Both the position numbers and the translations under genes were made by a program. From Clostridioides difficile (lineage in GTDB: Bacteria > Bacillota > Clostridia > Peptostreptococcales > Peptostreptococcaceae), in contig NZ_JRHN01000039.1 in the NCBI RefSeq assembly GCF_001299635.1, forward strand, positions 124,001-188,000: a stretch of 64,000 bases of DNA, in the 5' to 3' direction. Each line of letters begins with the position of its first letter. The first letter of the stretch is position 1. The notes beneath the pieces were generated by a model, which did no database searches, was not told the origin of the DNA, and worked only from the letters and a program-made list of their open reading frames with translations. Of this stretch, positions 44,867 to 53,875 are shown piece after piece.

Positions 44867-44953
44867 ATATATTTATATTTTATGAGTATAATTTAACTCA
44901 TATTTAAACTATTTGCATTAAATACATTTTAAGTTATATTAATTTTTTAAAAT

Positions 44954-46219
44954 CTACTCTAAAACATATTTTCTGTACTTATTAAACTCTATATCACTAC
45001 ATTCAACATCTAAAACGGTTCCTTCTTCGGTATATTCTGTACTTATTATGCTTGCATTATCATTAAAATAAGATGCTATATAACCCTCACTGTATGGGAT
45101 TAAAATCTTACATCTTATATAATCCTTAAATATACTATCACAAATATATTTCATCATTTTGTCCATATTTATATCTTTTTTTACTGAAACAAAGATTCCA
45201 TCTATATCGTCTACAATATTATTTAAAACTTCTTCACCTATTAAATCAACTTTATTATATACATTTATCATAGGTATACAATCAGCACCTATCTGTTTTA
45301 AAGTATCTTCAGTTACTTTAATATGATTTTTGTAGCTTGGATTTGAAATATCAACAACATGTAATAATATATCTGCTTCACATGCTTCTTCTAAAGTTGA
45401 CCTAAATGCCTTTACTAGGTCATGTGGAAGATTGCTTACAAACCCAACAGTATCAGATAATAAAAACTCTTTGTTATTTGAAAGAACTATATTCCTAACA
45501 GAAGTCTCTAACGTAGCAAATAGCATATCTTTCTCAAAAACTTTCTTTTCTTCAGAATTTTTAAATGTATCCACTAATTTATTCATGATTGAAGATTTCC
45601 CAGCATTTGTGTACCCAACTAAAGCAACATTTGGGAGATTTGATTTTCTCCTCATACTTCTTTGGGTTTCTCTTTGAAATTTTAAATCATCAAGTTCTTT
45701 ATTTAGAAAAGTTATCTTTTCTTCTATTCTTCTACGGTCAAGTTCTAACTTTTTCTCACCAGAACCCCTATTTTTAGTACCAACACCACCACTTTGACGT
45801 CCTAAATTTTCATTTGAACCTATAAGCCTTGGTAACATATATTTTAAACTAGCAACTTCTACTTGAAGTTTAGCTTCTCTAGTTTTTGCCCTCTGTGCAA
45901 ATATATCAAGTATTAATGCTGTCCTATCTATAATTTCGCAATTAAATTTTTCTTCAAGGTTTTTGAGTTGTGATGTAGAAAGTTCATTGTAAAATACTAC
46001 TATATCTGTATTTTCTTTCTTTATTAAGTCTAATAACTCATCGACTTTACCTGTACCAATGTAATATGCTCTATTGACTTGCTTTGCATTTTGAATTATA
46101 CTTCCCACAACATCAATATCACATGCTGAACACAAGTTTTTAAGTTCAATCATCAGTTCATTAAAATCCTCAGATTTATTATTTATGTTTAGTCCTACTA
46201 TTATTCCTTTTTTCGCCAT
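44954..46219 (-). CDS. hflX: Ribosome-associated GTPase HflX
   Basis: About 421 residues. The N-terminal HflX domain has YYIGTGKVDELL, a coiled helix region follows with GGVGTKNRGSGEKKLELDRR, then the GTPase domain: G1 GYTNAGKSS, G3 DTVGFVSNLP, and G4 NVYNKVDL. HflX binds ribosomes and rescues or recycles stalled ones, and in several Firmicutes contributes to macrolide/lincosamide tolerance. Two in-frame ATGs lie six bases apart; AAGGAG is nine bases from the second (46219) and three from the first (46225), so the second is chosen. Single-gene transcript. Confidence 0.92.
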   Translation of the reverse strand: MAKKGIIVGLNINNKSEDFNELMIELKNLCSACDIDVVGSIIQNAKQVNRAYYIGTGKVDELLDLIKKENTDIVVFYNELSTSQLKNLEEKFNCEIIDRTALILDIFAQRAKTREAKLQVEVASLKYMLPRLIGSNENLGRQSGGVGTKNRGSGEKKLELDRRRIEEKITFLNKELDDLKFQRETQRSMRRKSNLPNVALVGYTNAGKSSIMNKLVDTFKNSEEKKVFEKDMLFATLETSVRNIVLSNNKEFLLSDTVGFVSNLPHDLVKAFRSTLEEACEADILLHVVDISNPSYKNHIKVTEDTLKQIGADCIPMINVYNKVDLIGEEVLNNIVDDIDGIFVSVKKDINMDKMMKYICDSIFKDYIRCKILIPYSEGYIASYFNDNASIISTEYTEEGTVLDVECSDIEFNKYRKYVLE

Positions 46220-46225
46220 ATCCAT

Positions 46226-46857
46226 ATTCTCCTTATCTGCTATTTTTATTTAATATATAGCACGAGATTATGGCTCTATAATTAAATTCATTAAGAATTA
46301 TACCTTTATTTTATCCTTAAATGACACTTCTAATTTAACATTATAATAACCATAATCGTGCATTATTTTCTCAATCTTATAGAAAAAATCACTTTCATAC
46401 ACCCCCTCTCAATTATATTATGTAGTTTTTTCAATAAAAAAACTCCTTACAAATCTAAGTAATACAAACAAGCTACTTATATCATAAGAAGGATTAAAAT
46501 TCTAAATATATATTAAAAATATGCCAATTTAATTGACTAACATGTAATTATCATATTATATTTAACCCAATTCTTAAATTTAAGTAGTTTTTACATGATT
46601 AATAAAAGTAATAGAAATATACACTTTTATACAATCAACAACTATTAAAATTAAATTTTATTTATAATAAAATTTAAAGAATACGATTAAATATACATTT
46701 TGATAACCACCTCCAACATTTTCCTTATTACATAGTATAATAAAATACATACTTTGTAAAGACATAAAATAATAGATAAGACTATACTTATAAAATATAA
46801 TCTTATCTATTTAGCTTATCTTAATAAATTACATATCTGTTCTAAAACAATTTTTTG
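46226..46857. other. Intergenic region without recognisable gene
   Basis: 632 bases between the ABC exporter operon and hflX, both on the minus strand. It contains the exporter terminator at 46771-46811 and must contain the hflX promoter near 46230-46330. I find no ORF with a ribosome-binding site and no strong repeat in the rest. Confidence 0.4.
46771..46811 (-). terminator. Terminator of the ABC exporter operon
   Basis: AATAGATAAGA (46771-46781) pairs with TCTTATCTATT (46801-46811), followed on the minus strand by ATTTTATG. It lies 47 bases past the stop of the second ABC gene. The T-run is moderate. Confidence 0.65.
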
Positions 46858-48690
46858 TTACATTGCTTCATCTTCTTCAAATTGAGAATTATAAAGATTG
46901 GCATAGAATCCGCCTTTCTTTAGAAGTTCCTCATGATTTCCTTGTTCAACTATATCTCCTTCATTCATAACAAGAATCATATCAGCATCACGTATAGTTG
47001 ATAATCTATGAGCTATAACAAAACTTGTTCTACCTTCCATAAGATTATCCATAGCTTTTTGAATCAATACTTCTGTTCTAGTATCAACAGAACTTGTAGC
47101 TTCATCTAATATTAATATTTTAGGGTCAGCTAAAATGGCACGAGCTATAGTCAATAATTGTTTTTGACCTTGAGAAACGTTACTTGCTTCTTCATTTAGT
47201 TTCATCTTATATCCATCTGGCAATGTTTTGATAAATCTATGAACATGTGCAGATTTAGCTGCCTCTATAACTTCTTCATCTGTAGCATTTAATTTACCAT
47301 ATCTTATATTCTCCATAATGGAACCACTAAATAACCATGTATCTTGAAGAACCATACCAAACATTTCTCTGAGTTCACTACGATTGAAATCTTTAATATT
47401 ATGACCATCAATCAGTATTGCACCACTATTAACATCATAGAACCTCATTAAGAGCTTAACTATTGTAGTTTTACCTGCTCCTGTAGGCCCAACAATGGCA
47501 ACTTTTTGGCCTGGTTTAACATTTACAGAAAAATCATTTATTATAGTCTTGTTTGAATTATATCCAAAGTTGACATTTTCAAAATCAATTTTGCCTTCTA
47601 AACCATCTATTGAAACTGCATTTTCAACAATTTGGTCTTCTTCTTCCTCTTCTAAAAACTCAAATACTCTTTCAGAAGCTGCTGCTGTTGATTGTAGCAA
47701 GTTAGCAACCTGTGCAATCTGAGTCATAGGTTGTGTAAAGTTTCTTACATATTGTATAAATGATTGTATGTCCCCAACTTCAATTGTTTTCTTAATCGCA
47801 AGCCAACCTCCTAAGATTGAAACCATTACATATCCTAAGTTTCCAATAAACATCATAAGTGGTTGCATTATCCCTGATAAGAATTGAGATTTCCATGCTG
47901 AATTATACAAATTATCATTTAATTTATCAAACTCTTCTATTACTTCTTCTTCACGGTTAAATGCTTTTACTATTGTTTGACCACTGTAAGTCTCCTCAAC
48001 CTGACCATTTACATTTCCTAAATATTCTTGTTGAGACCTAAAGTATTTTTGTGATTTCTTTACTATTCTCGAAATTACAAACATTGATATTGGCAATATT
48101 AAAATTGCTACCAATGTCATAATACCACTTATGGATAACATCATTATCAAAACACCTATCATAGTTGTCACTGATGTTATAAGTTGTGTCATACTTTGAT
48201 TTAAACTTTGGCTTAAAGTATCTATATCATTTGTAATTCTTGATAATATTTCACCATGTGTCTTAGTATCAAAATATTTCATTGGCAATCTATCCAATTT
48301 TACTGAAATCTCTTTTCTTAAATTATAGGATACTTTTTGAGAAATTCCACTCATTATAAATCCTTGTACAAAAGAGAATAATGCACTTATCAAGTAAAGG
48401 CAAAGTAAAAATACCAAGATTTTTCCAATTGCATTAAAATCTATACCTACATTACCTCCAGAAACTTTGCTCACTAATCCTTCAAATATCTTTGTAGTTG
48501 CCTTACCTAAGATTTTTGGACCTACTATGGAAAATGATGCACTTCCAATAGCAAATACAATTACCAAAATTATTGATATTTTAAATTTAGATAAATAAGC
48601 AATTAGTTTTCGCATAGTTCCTTTAAAATCATTTGCTTTTTGACCTGCTCCCATAGATTTTCCCATAGGGCCTCTTCCCATTCTACTCAT
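46858..48690 (-). CDS. ABC exporter half-transporter with canonical ATP site
   Basis: A 610-residue fused permease-ATPase with six membrane helices followed by a nucleotide-binding domain. Walker A GPTGAGKTT, Walker B ILILDEATSSVD with catalytic glutamate, and H-loop IAHRLST are all intact. The signature is VSQGQKQ rather than the usual SGGQ. The partner gene has a degenerate Walker B and H-loop but a good signature VSGGQKQ. So this subunit supplies the working ATPase motifs of a heterodimer, as in BmrCD, LmrCD and TM287/288. The N-terminus is rich in Gly, Met and Arg. It overlaps the upstream ABC gene by eight bases. Multidrug or peptide export is likely. Confidence 0.9.
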   Translation of the reverse strand: MSRMGRGPMGKSMGAGQKANDFKGTMRKLIAYLSKFKISIILVIVFAIGSASFSIVGPKILGKATTKIFEGLVSKVSGGNVGIDFNAIGKILVFLLCLYLISALFSFVQGFIMSGISQKVSYNLRKEISVKLDRLPMKYFDTKTHGEILSRITNDIDTLSQSLNQSMTQLITSVTTMIGVLIMMLSISGIMTLVAILILPISMFVISRIVKKSQKYFRSQQEYLGNVNGQVEETYSGQTIVKAFNREEEVIEEFDKLNDNLYNSAWKSQFLSGIMQPLMMFIGNLGYVMVSILGGWLAIKKTIEVGDIQSFIQYVRNFTQPMTQIAQVANLLQSTAAASERVFEFLEEEEEDQIVENAVSIDGLEGKIDFENVNFGYNSNKTIINDFSVNVKPGQKVAIVGPTGAGKTTIVKLLMRFYDVNSGAILIDGHNIKDFNRSELREMFGMVLQDTWLFSGSIMENIRYGKLNATDEEVIEAAKSAHVHRFIKTLPDGYKMKLNEEASNVSQGQKQLLTIARAILADPKILILDEATSSVDTRTEVLIQKAMDNLMEGRTSFVIAHRLSTIRDADMILVMNEGDIVEQGNHEELLKKGGFYANLYNSQFEEDEAM

Positions 48691-50929
48691 TATCTAGCTC
48701 CTCCTTTGAAAGTTGTGATAAAGCTATTTGCTCATAAACTTCGCAATTTTTTAGAAGCTCTTTATGTGTTCCTATTCCAACTATTTTTCCTTCATTTAGA
48801 ACAACTATTTGTTCTGCATGTAGGATTGTGCTAATTCTTTGTGCAACTATTAGTACTGTACTTTCAGCAGTTTGCGATTTTAAAGCCTTACGAAGAGCTG
48901 CATCAGTCTTTAAGTCAAGAGCTGAAAAACTATCATCAAATATATACACTTCTGGATTTTTTGCTATTGCTCTTGCTATAGAAAGTCTTTGTTTTTGACC
49001 TCCAGATACGTTTGTTCCACCTTGAGAAATTTCAGTTTTGAAAGCTTCTGGTTTAGAATCAATAAATTCTGTAGCTTGAGCTATTTCAGCTGCAGTTCTC
49101 ATTTCTTCATCTGTTGCGTCTTTTCTACCATATTTTAAGTTGGACTCTATAGTACCAGAGAATAATATTCCTTTTTGAGGTACATACCCAATTTTCTCTC
49201 TTAAGTCATGTTGAGAAACATTTTTTATATTAACTCCATCAAATAATATTTCTCCTTCTGTAACATCAAAGAAACGAGGAATTAAGTTTATAAGAGTCGA
49301 CTTACCACTACCAGTACTTCCTATAAATGCAGTTGTTTCTCCTGGTTTTGCTGTAAAAGATATATCTGTCAATATAGGTTCTTCTGCATCTGGATACATA
49401 AATGAAACATTTCTAAATTCAACAAGACCTTTTTTATCTTCTTTAAATTCTTGCACTTCTGTTTTTTGAGGGTCTTTAATACTTATATCTGATACTATTA
49501 CTTCATCTATACGTGTAGCTGAAACAGATGCTCTTGGAAGCATAATAGATACCATTGATATCATCAAGAATGACATTATTATCTGCATTGTATATTGTAT
49601 AAATGCCATCATATCTCCAACTTGCATTGCCCCAGAATCAACACTATATGCACCTCTCCAAACTATAAGAACTGTGATAAGGTTCATTATAAGCATCATA
49701 GCAGGCATCATACATGTCATAACTCTATTTACAAAAAGATTTGTTTTAGTTAAATTTGTATTTGCTTCATCAAATCTTTCTTCTTCATGTTTTTCAGTAC
49801 TAAAAGCTCTAATGACTGGTATACCAGTTATTATTTCACGGCTGACTAAGTTTAACTTATCAACAAGCTTTTGAACTAGTTTAAACTTAGGCATAACCAC
49901 TGAGAATAATACTACTATTAATGATAAAATAGCAACTACTGCTACTGCTATAATCCATGCCATTGAAGTATTTGTATTTAGAACTTTTATTATTCCACCT
50001 ATAGCCATTATAGGTGCATAGAATACTATTCTAAGTAACATAACCATCAACATTTGAATTTGTTGAATATCATTTGTACTACGAGTAATTAATGAAGCTG
50101 TAGAAAATTCATTCATCTCAGTATTTGAGAATGACATAACTTTTCTAAAAACTCCACTTCTTAGATTTCTACCAACACTTGCTGCTACTCTTGCTGCTAA
50201 GAATCCTACTGTTATTGTAGCTACCATACTAACCATAGCTATACCAAGCATTTTAGCACCAGTAAGTAATATATAATTATTTTGAGTTTTTTCTGTATCA
50301 ATACCTATTTTCTCATACTCTGCCTTTACATATGATACCGAACTTTGTGTTATCATACTTTCTGGCATACCTTCAAAACCTTTACTCATCTCTTTAGTTA
50401 ATGTTTCTAATTGCTCTTTTGGCATTGCAGATAACAACTTAAACATATCGATATCTCCACCTTGAGTAGCTTGTGGTGGAAGTTGGCTCATTAGTTGAGC
50501 TTTCATCGCTTTTACTTCTTTACTATCACCTTCAAGTCCTGCTACTATTAAAATGGCTTTACCAAAGATAGAATTTAAATCATCTATAGTATCTTCATCT
50601 TTAGTATTTAACTCATAAAGAGATTCATCTTTTAGACCTGGATACTTATCTTTATACTTACTATAATCTTCTTTATTCAATAAAGTATAGTTATCTAATA
50701 CTTTATCCTTACTACTTTTATCCATGAATAAAGTAATTTTATCTAACTCTCCCTTTCTAATCACAGATGGAACAGAGTTTTCTACTCCACCTTGTTGTAT
50801 ACCTATATTTACTATATTGGATGTGTATTCTGGTAAAGAAAGGTCACATACTGCTTGAACTACCAATAGACATACTATTACCACTATTGATAATGCTGAC
50901 TTCTTTAAATATTTAATTAATTTAAACAT
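48683..50929 (-). CDS. ABC exporter half-transporter with degenerate ATP site and large extracellular insert
   Basis: A 748-residue partner subunit. About 170 residues (roughly 45-215) rich in charged residues lie between helices 1 and 2 and should be outside the cell. Walker A GSTGSGKST and signature VSGGQKQR are intact, but Walker B reads IFDDSFSALD, with aspartate in place of the catalytic glutamate, and the H-loop reads IVAQRIST, with glutamine in place of histidine. This makes its own ATP site non-hydrolytic, a known feature of heterodimeric exporters. It is the second gene after the MarR regulator and is translated just before its partner. Confidence 0.9.
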   Translation of the reverse strand: MFKLIKYLKKSALSIVVIVCLLVVQAVCDLSLPEYTSNIVNIGIQQGGVENSVPSVIRKGELDKITLFMDKSSKDKVLDNYTLLNKEDYSKYKDKYPGLKDESLYELNTKDEDTIDDLNSIFGKAILIVAGLEGDSKEVKAMKAQLMSQLPPQATQGGDIDMFKLLSAMPKEQLETLTKEMSKGFEGMPESMITQSSVSYVKAEYEKIGIDTEKTQNNYILLTGAKMLGIAMVSMVATITVGFLAARVAASVGRNLRSGVFRKVMSFSNTEMNEFSTASLITRSTNDIQQIQMLMVMLLRIVFYAPIMAIGGIIKVLNTNTSMAWIIAVAVVAILSLIVVLFSVVMPKFKLVQKLVDKLNLVSREIITGIPVIRAFSTEKHEEERFDEANTNLTKTNLFVNRVMTCMMPAMMLIMNLITVLIVWRGAYSVDSGAMQVGDMMAFIQYTMQIIMSFLMISMVSIMLPRASVSATRIDEVIVSDISIKDPQKTEVQEFKEDKKGLVEFRNVSFMYPDAEEPILTDISFTAKPGETTAFIGSTGSGKSTLINLIPRFFDVTEGEILFDGVNIKNVSQHDLREKIGYVPQKGILFSGTIESNLKYGRKDATDEEMRTAAEIAQATEFIDSKPEAFKTEISQGGTNVSGGQKQRLSIARAIAKNPEVYIFDDSFSALDLKTDAALRKALKSQTAESTVLIVAQRISTILHAEQIVVLNEGKIVGIGTHKELLKNCEVYEQIALSQLSKEELDNE

Positions 50930-50996
50930 ACATTTCTTCCCTTCTGTAATATTAATTAGTCTAATGACATTAAATTGAAAAATATTATTTTAAAAT

Positions 50997-51458
50997 TTAA
51001 AAATATTTTTCATCCTCATGTTTATGACATCCTGCTTTTAAATTATCTCTTACTTGCATTAGGAGTCTTCTAAGTACTATCTTTTCTTCTTCACTAAATC
51101 CTAAAAAGAATTCTCTTTCTAATTCCTGATTAAATTCTTCAACTTTATTACATGTTTCTAAACCTTTATCTGTCAAAAAAATTCTAGACACTCTTTGGTC
51201 CTTCTCATCTTGTTTTCTTTCTACGAGTCCAGCTTTTTCCATTCTTTTTATCATAACTGTAGTAGTGGATGCTTTTACTTTTCTTTTATCTGCTAATTCT
51301 TTTTGACTTTGCCCATTCTTCATCTTTAGTGAAAAAAGTATTTGTGGCTGACCATGATATAAGCCTAATTTATCAAAATAAAAATGAGTTCTTATAAAAT
51401 ATATTCGCATTAATTGCAAGAAAACATCATTCAATTTTTCTTCAGAATTATTATTCAT
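50997..51458 (-). CDS. MarR-family regulator of the ABC exporter
   Basis: A 153-residue winged-helix protein. QSQKELADKRKVKASTTTVM is the helix-turn-helix and DEKDQRVSRIFLTDKG the wing. The C-terminus ends in a cysteine/histidine group (CHKHEDE). It starts the transcription unit with the two ABC exporter genes, 67 bases before the first. A dyad operator over the promoter start predicts that it represses the whole operon, with a transported drug as inducer. ATG follows AAGGAGGGG. Confidence 0.88.
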   Translation of the reverse strand: MNNNSEEKLNDVFLQLMRIYFIRTHFYFDKLGLYHGQPQILFSLKMKNGQSQKELADKRKVKASTTTVMIKRMEKAGLVERKQDEKDQRVSRIFLTDKGLETCNKVEEFNQELEREFFLGFSEEEKIVLRRLLMQVRDNLKAGCHKHEDEKYF

Positions 51459-51482
51459 ACTTCCCCTCCTTATTTTTATATT

Positions 51483-51498
51483 ACTTAGTCGGCTAAGT
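51483..51498. promoter_or_regulatory. Operator of the MarR-ABC operon
   Basis: ACTTAG and CTAAGT flank TCGG. The dyad lies three bases downstream of the -10 hexamer, over the expected start of transcription, and 25 bases upstream of the MarR start codon. Confidence 0.7.
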
Positions 51499-51501
51499 GT
51501 T

Positions 51502-51530
51502 ATTCTACTATATCATATACTTTTTTTCAA
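51502..51530 (-). promoter_or_regulatory. Promoter of the MarR-ABC operon
   Basis: On the minus strand TTGAAA (51530-51525) and TAGAAT (51507-51502) are separated by 17 bases, a good sigma-A promoter match. Confidence 0.7.
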
Positions 51531-51694
51531 TATATTTATAAAAAATTCATATAAATTTCATTTATTAAATGTTTTCGTATAGTTTAGTTATAATTTTAAT
51601 AATTAATAGTAAGTTTTTTAATTAGCTAGCTACTTATAATTTTTTTTATTAGAAAGCTTAAAATAAACCTTTTCATATATTTTCAAATAAAAAA

Positions 51695-51721
51695 GTTGTT
51701 CCAAAATAAACTTGAAACAAC
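51695..51721 (-). terminator. Terminator of the carbonic anhydrase gene
   Basis: GTTGTT (51695-51700) pairs with AACAAC (51716-51721); the stem continues as CAA/TTG past one mismatch. On the minus strand it is followed by TTTTTTATTTG. Confidence 0.75.
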
Positions 51722-51766
51722 ATTTTATTTAACACTGTATTATTGCTTATATACTACTATAATATT

Positions 51767-52333
51767 TTATTTGTCTTCATACCCATTTACAACAGTATCT
51801 AATTTTCCGGTTTCTGGTGATATTATTAGACCATGTACAATAATTCCTTCAGGAATCAAAGGGTGTCCTTTTATTAAATTAATACTATCTTTTACAGATT
51901 CTTCCGCAGAATCAAATCCATGTAACCATTGCTTGGTATCAATTCCAGCACTACGAAGTGTAAGTATTACATCTTTAGATATCCCTCTATCTAAAATTTT
52001 GCTAAGTAGTTTATCTGTGTCAACATTACACATACCACATCCATGATGCCCTACAACTATAACCTCATCTACATCAAACTCATAAATTGCAACTAAAATA
52101 CTTCTCATAATACTGCCAAACGGATGCATTATAGTAGCTCCTGCATTTTTTATTAGTTTTACATCTCCATTTTTTAAATTCATAGCTTTAGGCAAAAGTT
52201 CAGTTAATCTTGTGTCCATACAAGATAAAACTACTATTTTTTTATTTGGATGTTTTGATGTAGCATACTTTTCGTATTCTTTGTTCTCTACAAATGATTT
52301 ATTATAGTCTAATATTTCTTCTAATTTTCTCAT
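51767..52333 (-). CDS. Beta-class carbonic anhydrase
   Basis: A 188-residue zinc enzyme interconverting CO2 and bicarbonate. C38, H96 and C99 are the zinc ligands, and D40-R42 is the catalytic dyad (SCMDTRL, VVGHHGCGMC). The protein is short like the type II/clade D beta enzymes. In a fermenting anaerobe it probably supplies bicarbonate for carboxylations and pH balance. ATG at 52333 is preferred over GTG at 52345 because GAGAG lies five bases before it. Single gene with its own terminator. Confidence 0.9.
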   Translation of the reverse strand: MRKLEEILDYNKSFVENKEYEKYATSKHPNKKIVVLSCMDTRLTELLPKAMNLKNGDVKLIKNAGATIMHPFGSIMRSILVAIYEFDVDEVIVVGHHGCGMCNVDTDKLLSKILDRGISKDVILTLRSAGIDTKQWLHGFDSAEESVKDSINLIKGHPLIPEGIIVHGLIISPETGKLDTVVNGYEDK

Positions 52334-52536
52334 ATGTACTCTCACTCTCTTTAAATTTTTTTATTATTATATCATTATTGAACTACAATATATATACATA
52401 TAATGTAATTTATAGGGTATTAAATATTTTTATAAAATTATCACTCTTAGATAAGATTACATATAACTTATATTTCTAAAGAATTGTATACTTATCTTTT
52501 TATTATTAAAACTAACACCATATATTTCCATTATTT

Positions 52537-52583
52537 ATTTAATTATATATTTTTATTATCCATTTAATTATATATTTTTATTA
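52537..52583. repeat. Two-copy direct repeat
   Basis: A 22-base AT-only unit occurs at 52537-52558 and again, identically, at 52562-52583. It is a simple tandem duplication without further copies. Confidence 0.7.
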
Positions 52584-52730
52584 AATCCTATTGTATACAT
52601 TCTCATCTATTATAATCACTTTTCTATTTTATATCTATTTATTATATTTAAAAATACCAAATCTACTAACATAATAGTCATATTTCAAATACTTATCAAA
52701 AAATTTTTACATATTTCAATCATCTAACAT

Positions 52731-52766
52731 TGTCAAATACAAAATTATTCAAATTTTCAAAATATA
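52731..52766. promoter_or_regulatory. Candidate Spo0A and CodY sites upstream of sinR
   Basis: TGTCAAA (52731-52737) differs by one base from the 0A box TGTCGAA. AATTTTCAAAATATA (52752-52766) matches 12 of 15 positions of the CodY box. Published work, as I recall it, links both regulators to the sin locus, but AT-rich DNA gives such matches easily. Confidence 0.4.
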
Positions 52767-52914
52767 TTCTACATATATAATATGTAATTATAATAAAAAA
52801 TGCTATAATTAACATATTATTAATTCGTTTTATTATTGTAGTACGGGTATGAAATTATGAAAAATATTTGTCTAATTAAAAATGTAATTTATCCATATTT
52901 GTTTATTGTAGATA

Positions 52915-53000
52915 CAGACTATGCAAAATAAATAGCATATATTTCAGTTTAAAAACATATATAGTCTATATTCAGACTAAAAAAGTATAAATAGTCTATA
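52915..53000. promoter_or_regulatory. Cluster of four ATAGTCT/AGACTAT motifs before sinR
   Basis: CAGACTAT at 52915-52922, ATAGTCTATA at 52961-52970, CAGACTA at 52973-52979 and ATAGTCTATA at 52991-53000 occur in both orientations within 86 bases, ending 48 bases before the sinR start. They are candidate binding sites, perhaps for SinR or SinR' themselves. Confidence 0.5.
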
Positions 53001-53047
53001 TAAAACAACTTAAACTATGAATATAATCTAAGGTGGAGGGATAATAA

Positions 53048-53386
53048 TTGGCAAATATAGGAAAAATAATAGGAGATAGAATAAAAGTCTATAGAACAAA
53101 AATGGGATATAGTCAAGAATTTCTAGCAGAAAAAGCAGGTTTACATACAACATATATTGGTCAGATTGAGAGAGCTGAAACAAATACATCCATCAATATT
53201 ATAATGAAAATCGCTACTGCTTTGAATATACCACTTGAATTGTTATTTGCAAATATTATTACAGCAGAAGGCATTGATAACTCTATACCTTTGGAATGTT
53301 ATGAAATGATTAATAAATTAACTGAAAAGGAACAAGCCGCAATGTTAGAGTTAATAAAATGCATTATTAAATACAAAGAAATATAA
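53048..53386 (+). CDS. sinR: HTH regulator SinR
   Basis: A 112-residue Xre-type regulator. The helix-turn-helix is in YSQEFLAEKAGLHTTYIGQI (residues about 20-39), followed by a short dimerisation tail (LTEKEQAAMLELIK). The start is TTG at 53048, supported by GGTGGAGGG seven bases upstream. Together with the second HTH gene, one unknown gene and aroD, it matches the C. difficile sin locus as I remember it, where SinR affects sporulation, toxin production and motility. The identification is by gene order and size; no alignment was run. Confidence 0.8.
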   Translation: MANIGKIIGDRIKVYRTKMGYSQEFLAEKAGLHTTYIGQIERAETNTSINIIMKIATALNIPLELLFANIITAEGIDNSIPLECYEMINKLTEKEQAAMLELIKCIIKYKEI

Positions 53387-53398
53387 GTGAGGAAAGTA

Positions 53399-53725
53399 AT
53401 GACAGTAATGAATTGTATAGGTAAAAGACTTAAAGAAGAACGTAAAAAAGCGAATTTAACTTCAAAAGAGTTTGCAAATATGGTTGGAGTATCACCTTGG
53501 TATATAAATCAAATAGAAAGTGGTAAGAAGAATCCAAGTCTTAAAACATTCATAAAATTTGTAAGTGTATTAAATATCTCTGCAGATACTCTTATAAAAG
53601 ATATTACTCCCATTGGAAAGACATATTTAGAAAATGATATAAATGAAGCGTTAAAAGACTTAAATTCGAGAGAGCTAAATCTGATATTGCAGATTATAGA
53701 TATAGTAAAAAAGAATAGAATATAG
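53399..53725 (+). CDS. sinR': HTH regulator SinR' (SinI-like antagonist)
   Basis: About 108 residues. The HTH is in LTSKEFANMVGVSPWYINQI, and the C-terminal dimerisation segment is LNSRELNLILQIIDIVKK. It follows sinR almost without a gap. GTG 53387 directly follows the sinR stop, but GAGG six bases before ATG 53399 favours that start. In C. difficile the second sin product is reported to bind SinR and counter it, as SinI does in Bacillus, although here the protein keeps a full DNA-binding domain. A strong terminator follows. Confidence 0.78.
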   Translation: MTVMNCIGKRLKEERKKANLTSKEFANMVGVSPWYINQIESGKKNPSLKTFIKFVSVLNISADTLIKDITPIGKTYLENDINEALKDLNSRELNLILQIIDIVKKNRI

Positions 53726-53747
53726 ATTCTTTATATTTTATATAAAC

Positions 53748-53778
53748 AAAAAGGTTATTTGAAATAAATAACCTTTTT
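53748..53778 (+). terminator. sin locus terminator
   Basis: AAAAAGGTTATTT (53748-53760) pairs with AAATAACCTTTTT (53766-53778), followed by TT and GTCTTTTTG. It lies 22 bases past the sinR' stop. Confidence 0.88.
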
Positions 53779-53804
53779 TTGTCTTTTTGTGTTAACATTG
53801 TCTT

Positions 53805-53824
53805 ATAGTGCTAATTAGCACTAT
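53805..53824. promoter_or_regulatory. Perfect 20-base palindrome
   Basis: ATAGTGCTAA is followed directly by its reverse complement TTAGCACTAT. It lies 51 bases before the start of the unknown gene at 53876 and has no T-run, so an operator is more likely than a terminator. Confidence 0.55.
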
Positions 53825-53875
53825 TAGACCATGTTCTATGGCCTTATTTTAATATAAAACGATTGGAGATAGGCT

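Larger units (their letters stand above)
44281..44953. other. Intergenic region with MarR operators and terminator
   Basis: A 673-base stretch. It holds the operator pair at 44332-44374, a third matching half site at 44445-44455 and the HflX terminator at 44841-44866. The part from 44460 to 44840 is featureless AT-rich DNA with no gene I can support. Confidence 0.5.
52334..53047. other. Long regulatory region upstream of the sin locus
   Basis: About 700 bases of AT-rich DNA between divergent genes. It contains a 22-base direct repeat with a 25-base period (52537-52558 and 52562-52583), a candidate Spo0A box and CodY box near 52731-52766, and a cluster of four ATAGTCT-type motifs at 52915-53000. 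No gene is seen. Confidence 0.5.

Noticed and set aside
52537-52583. Possible start of a CRISPR or other repeat array
   Set aside because: There are only two copies, separated by three bases and made only of A and T. It is a simple tandem duplication.
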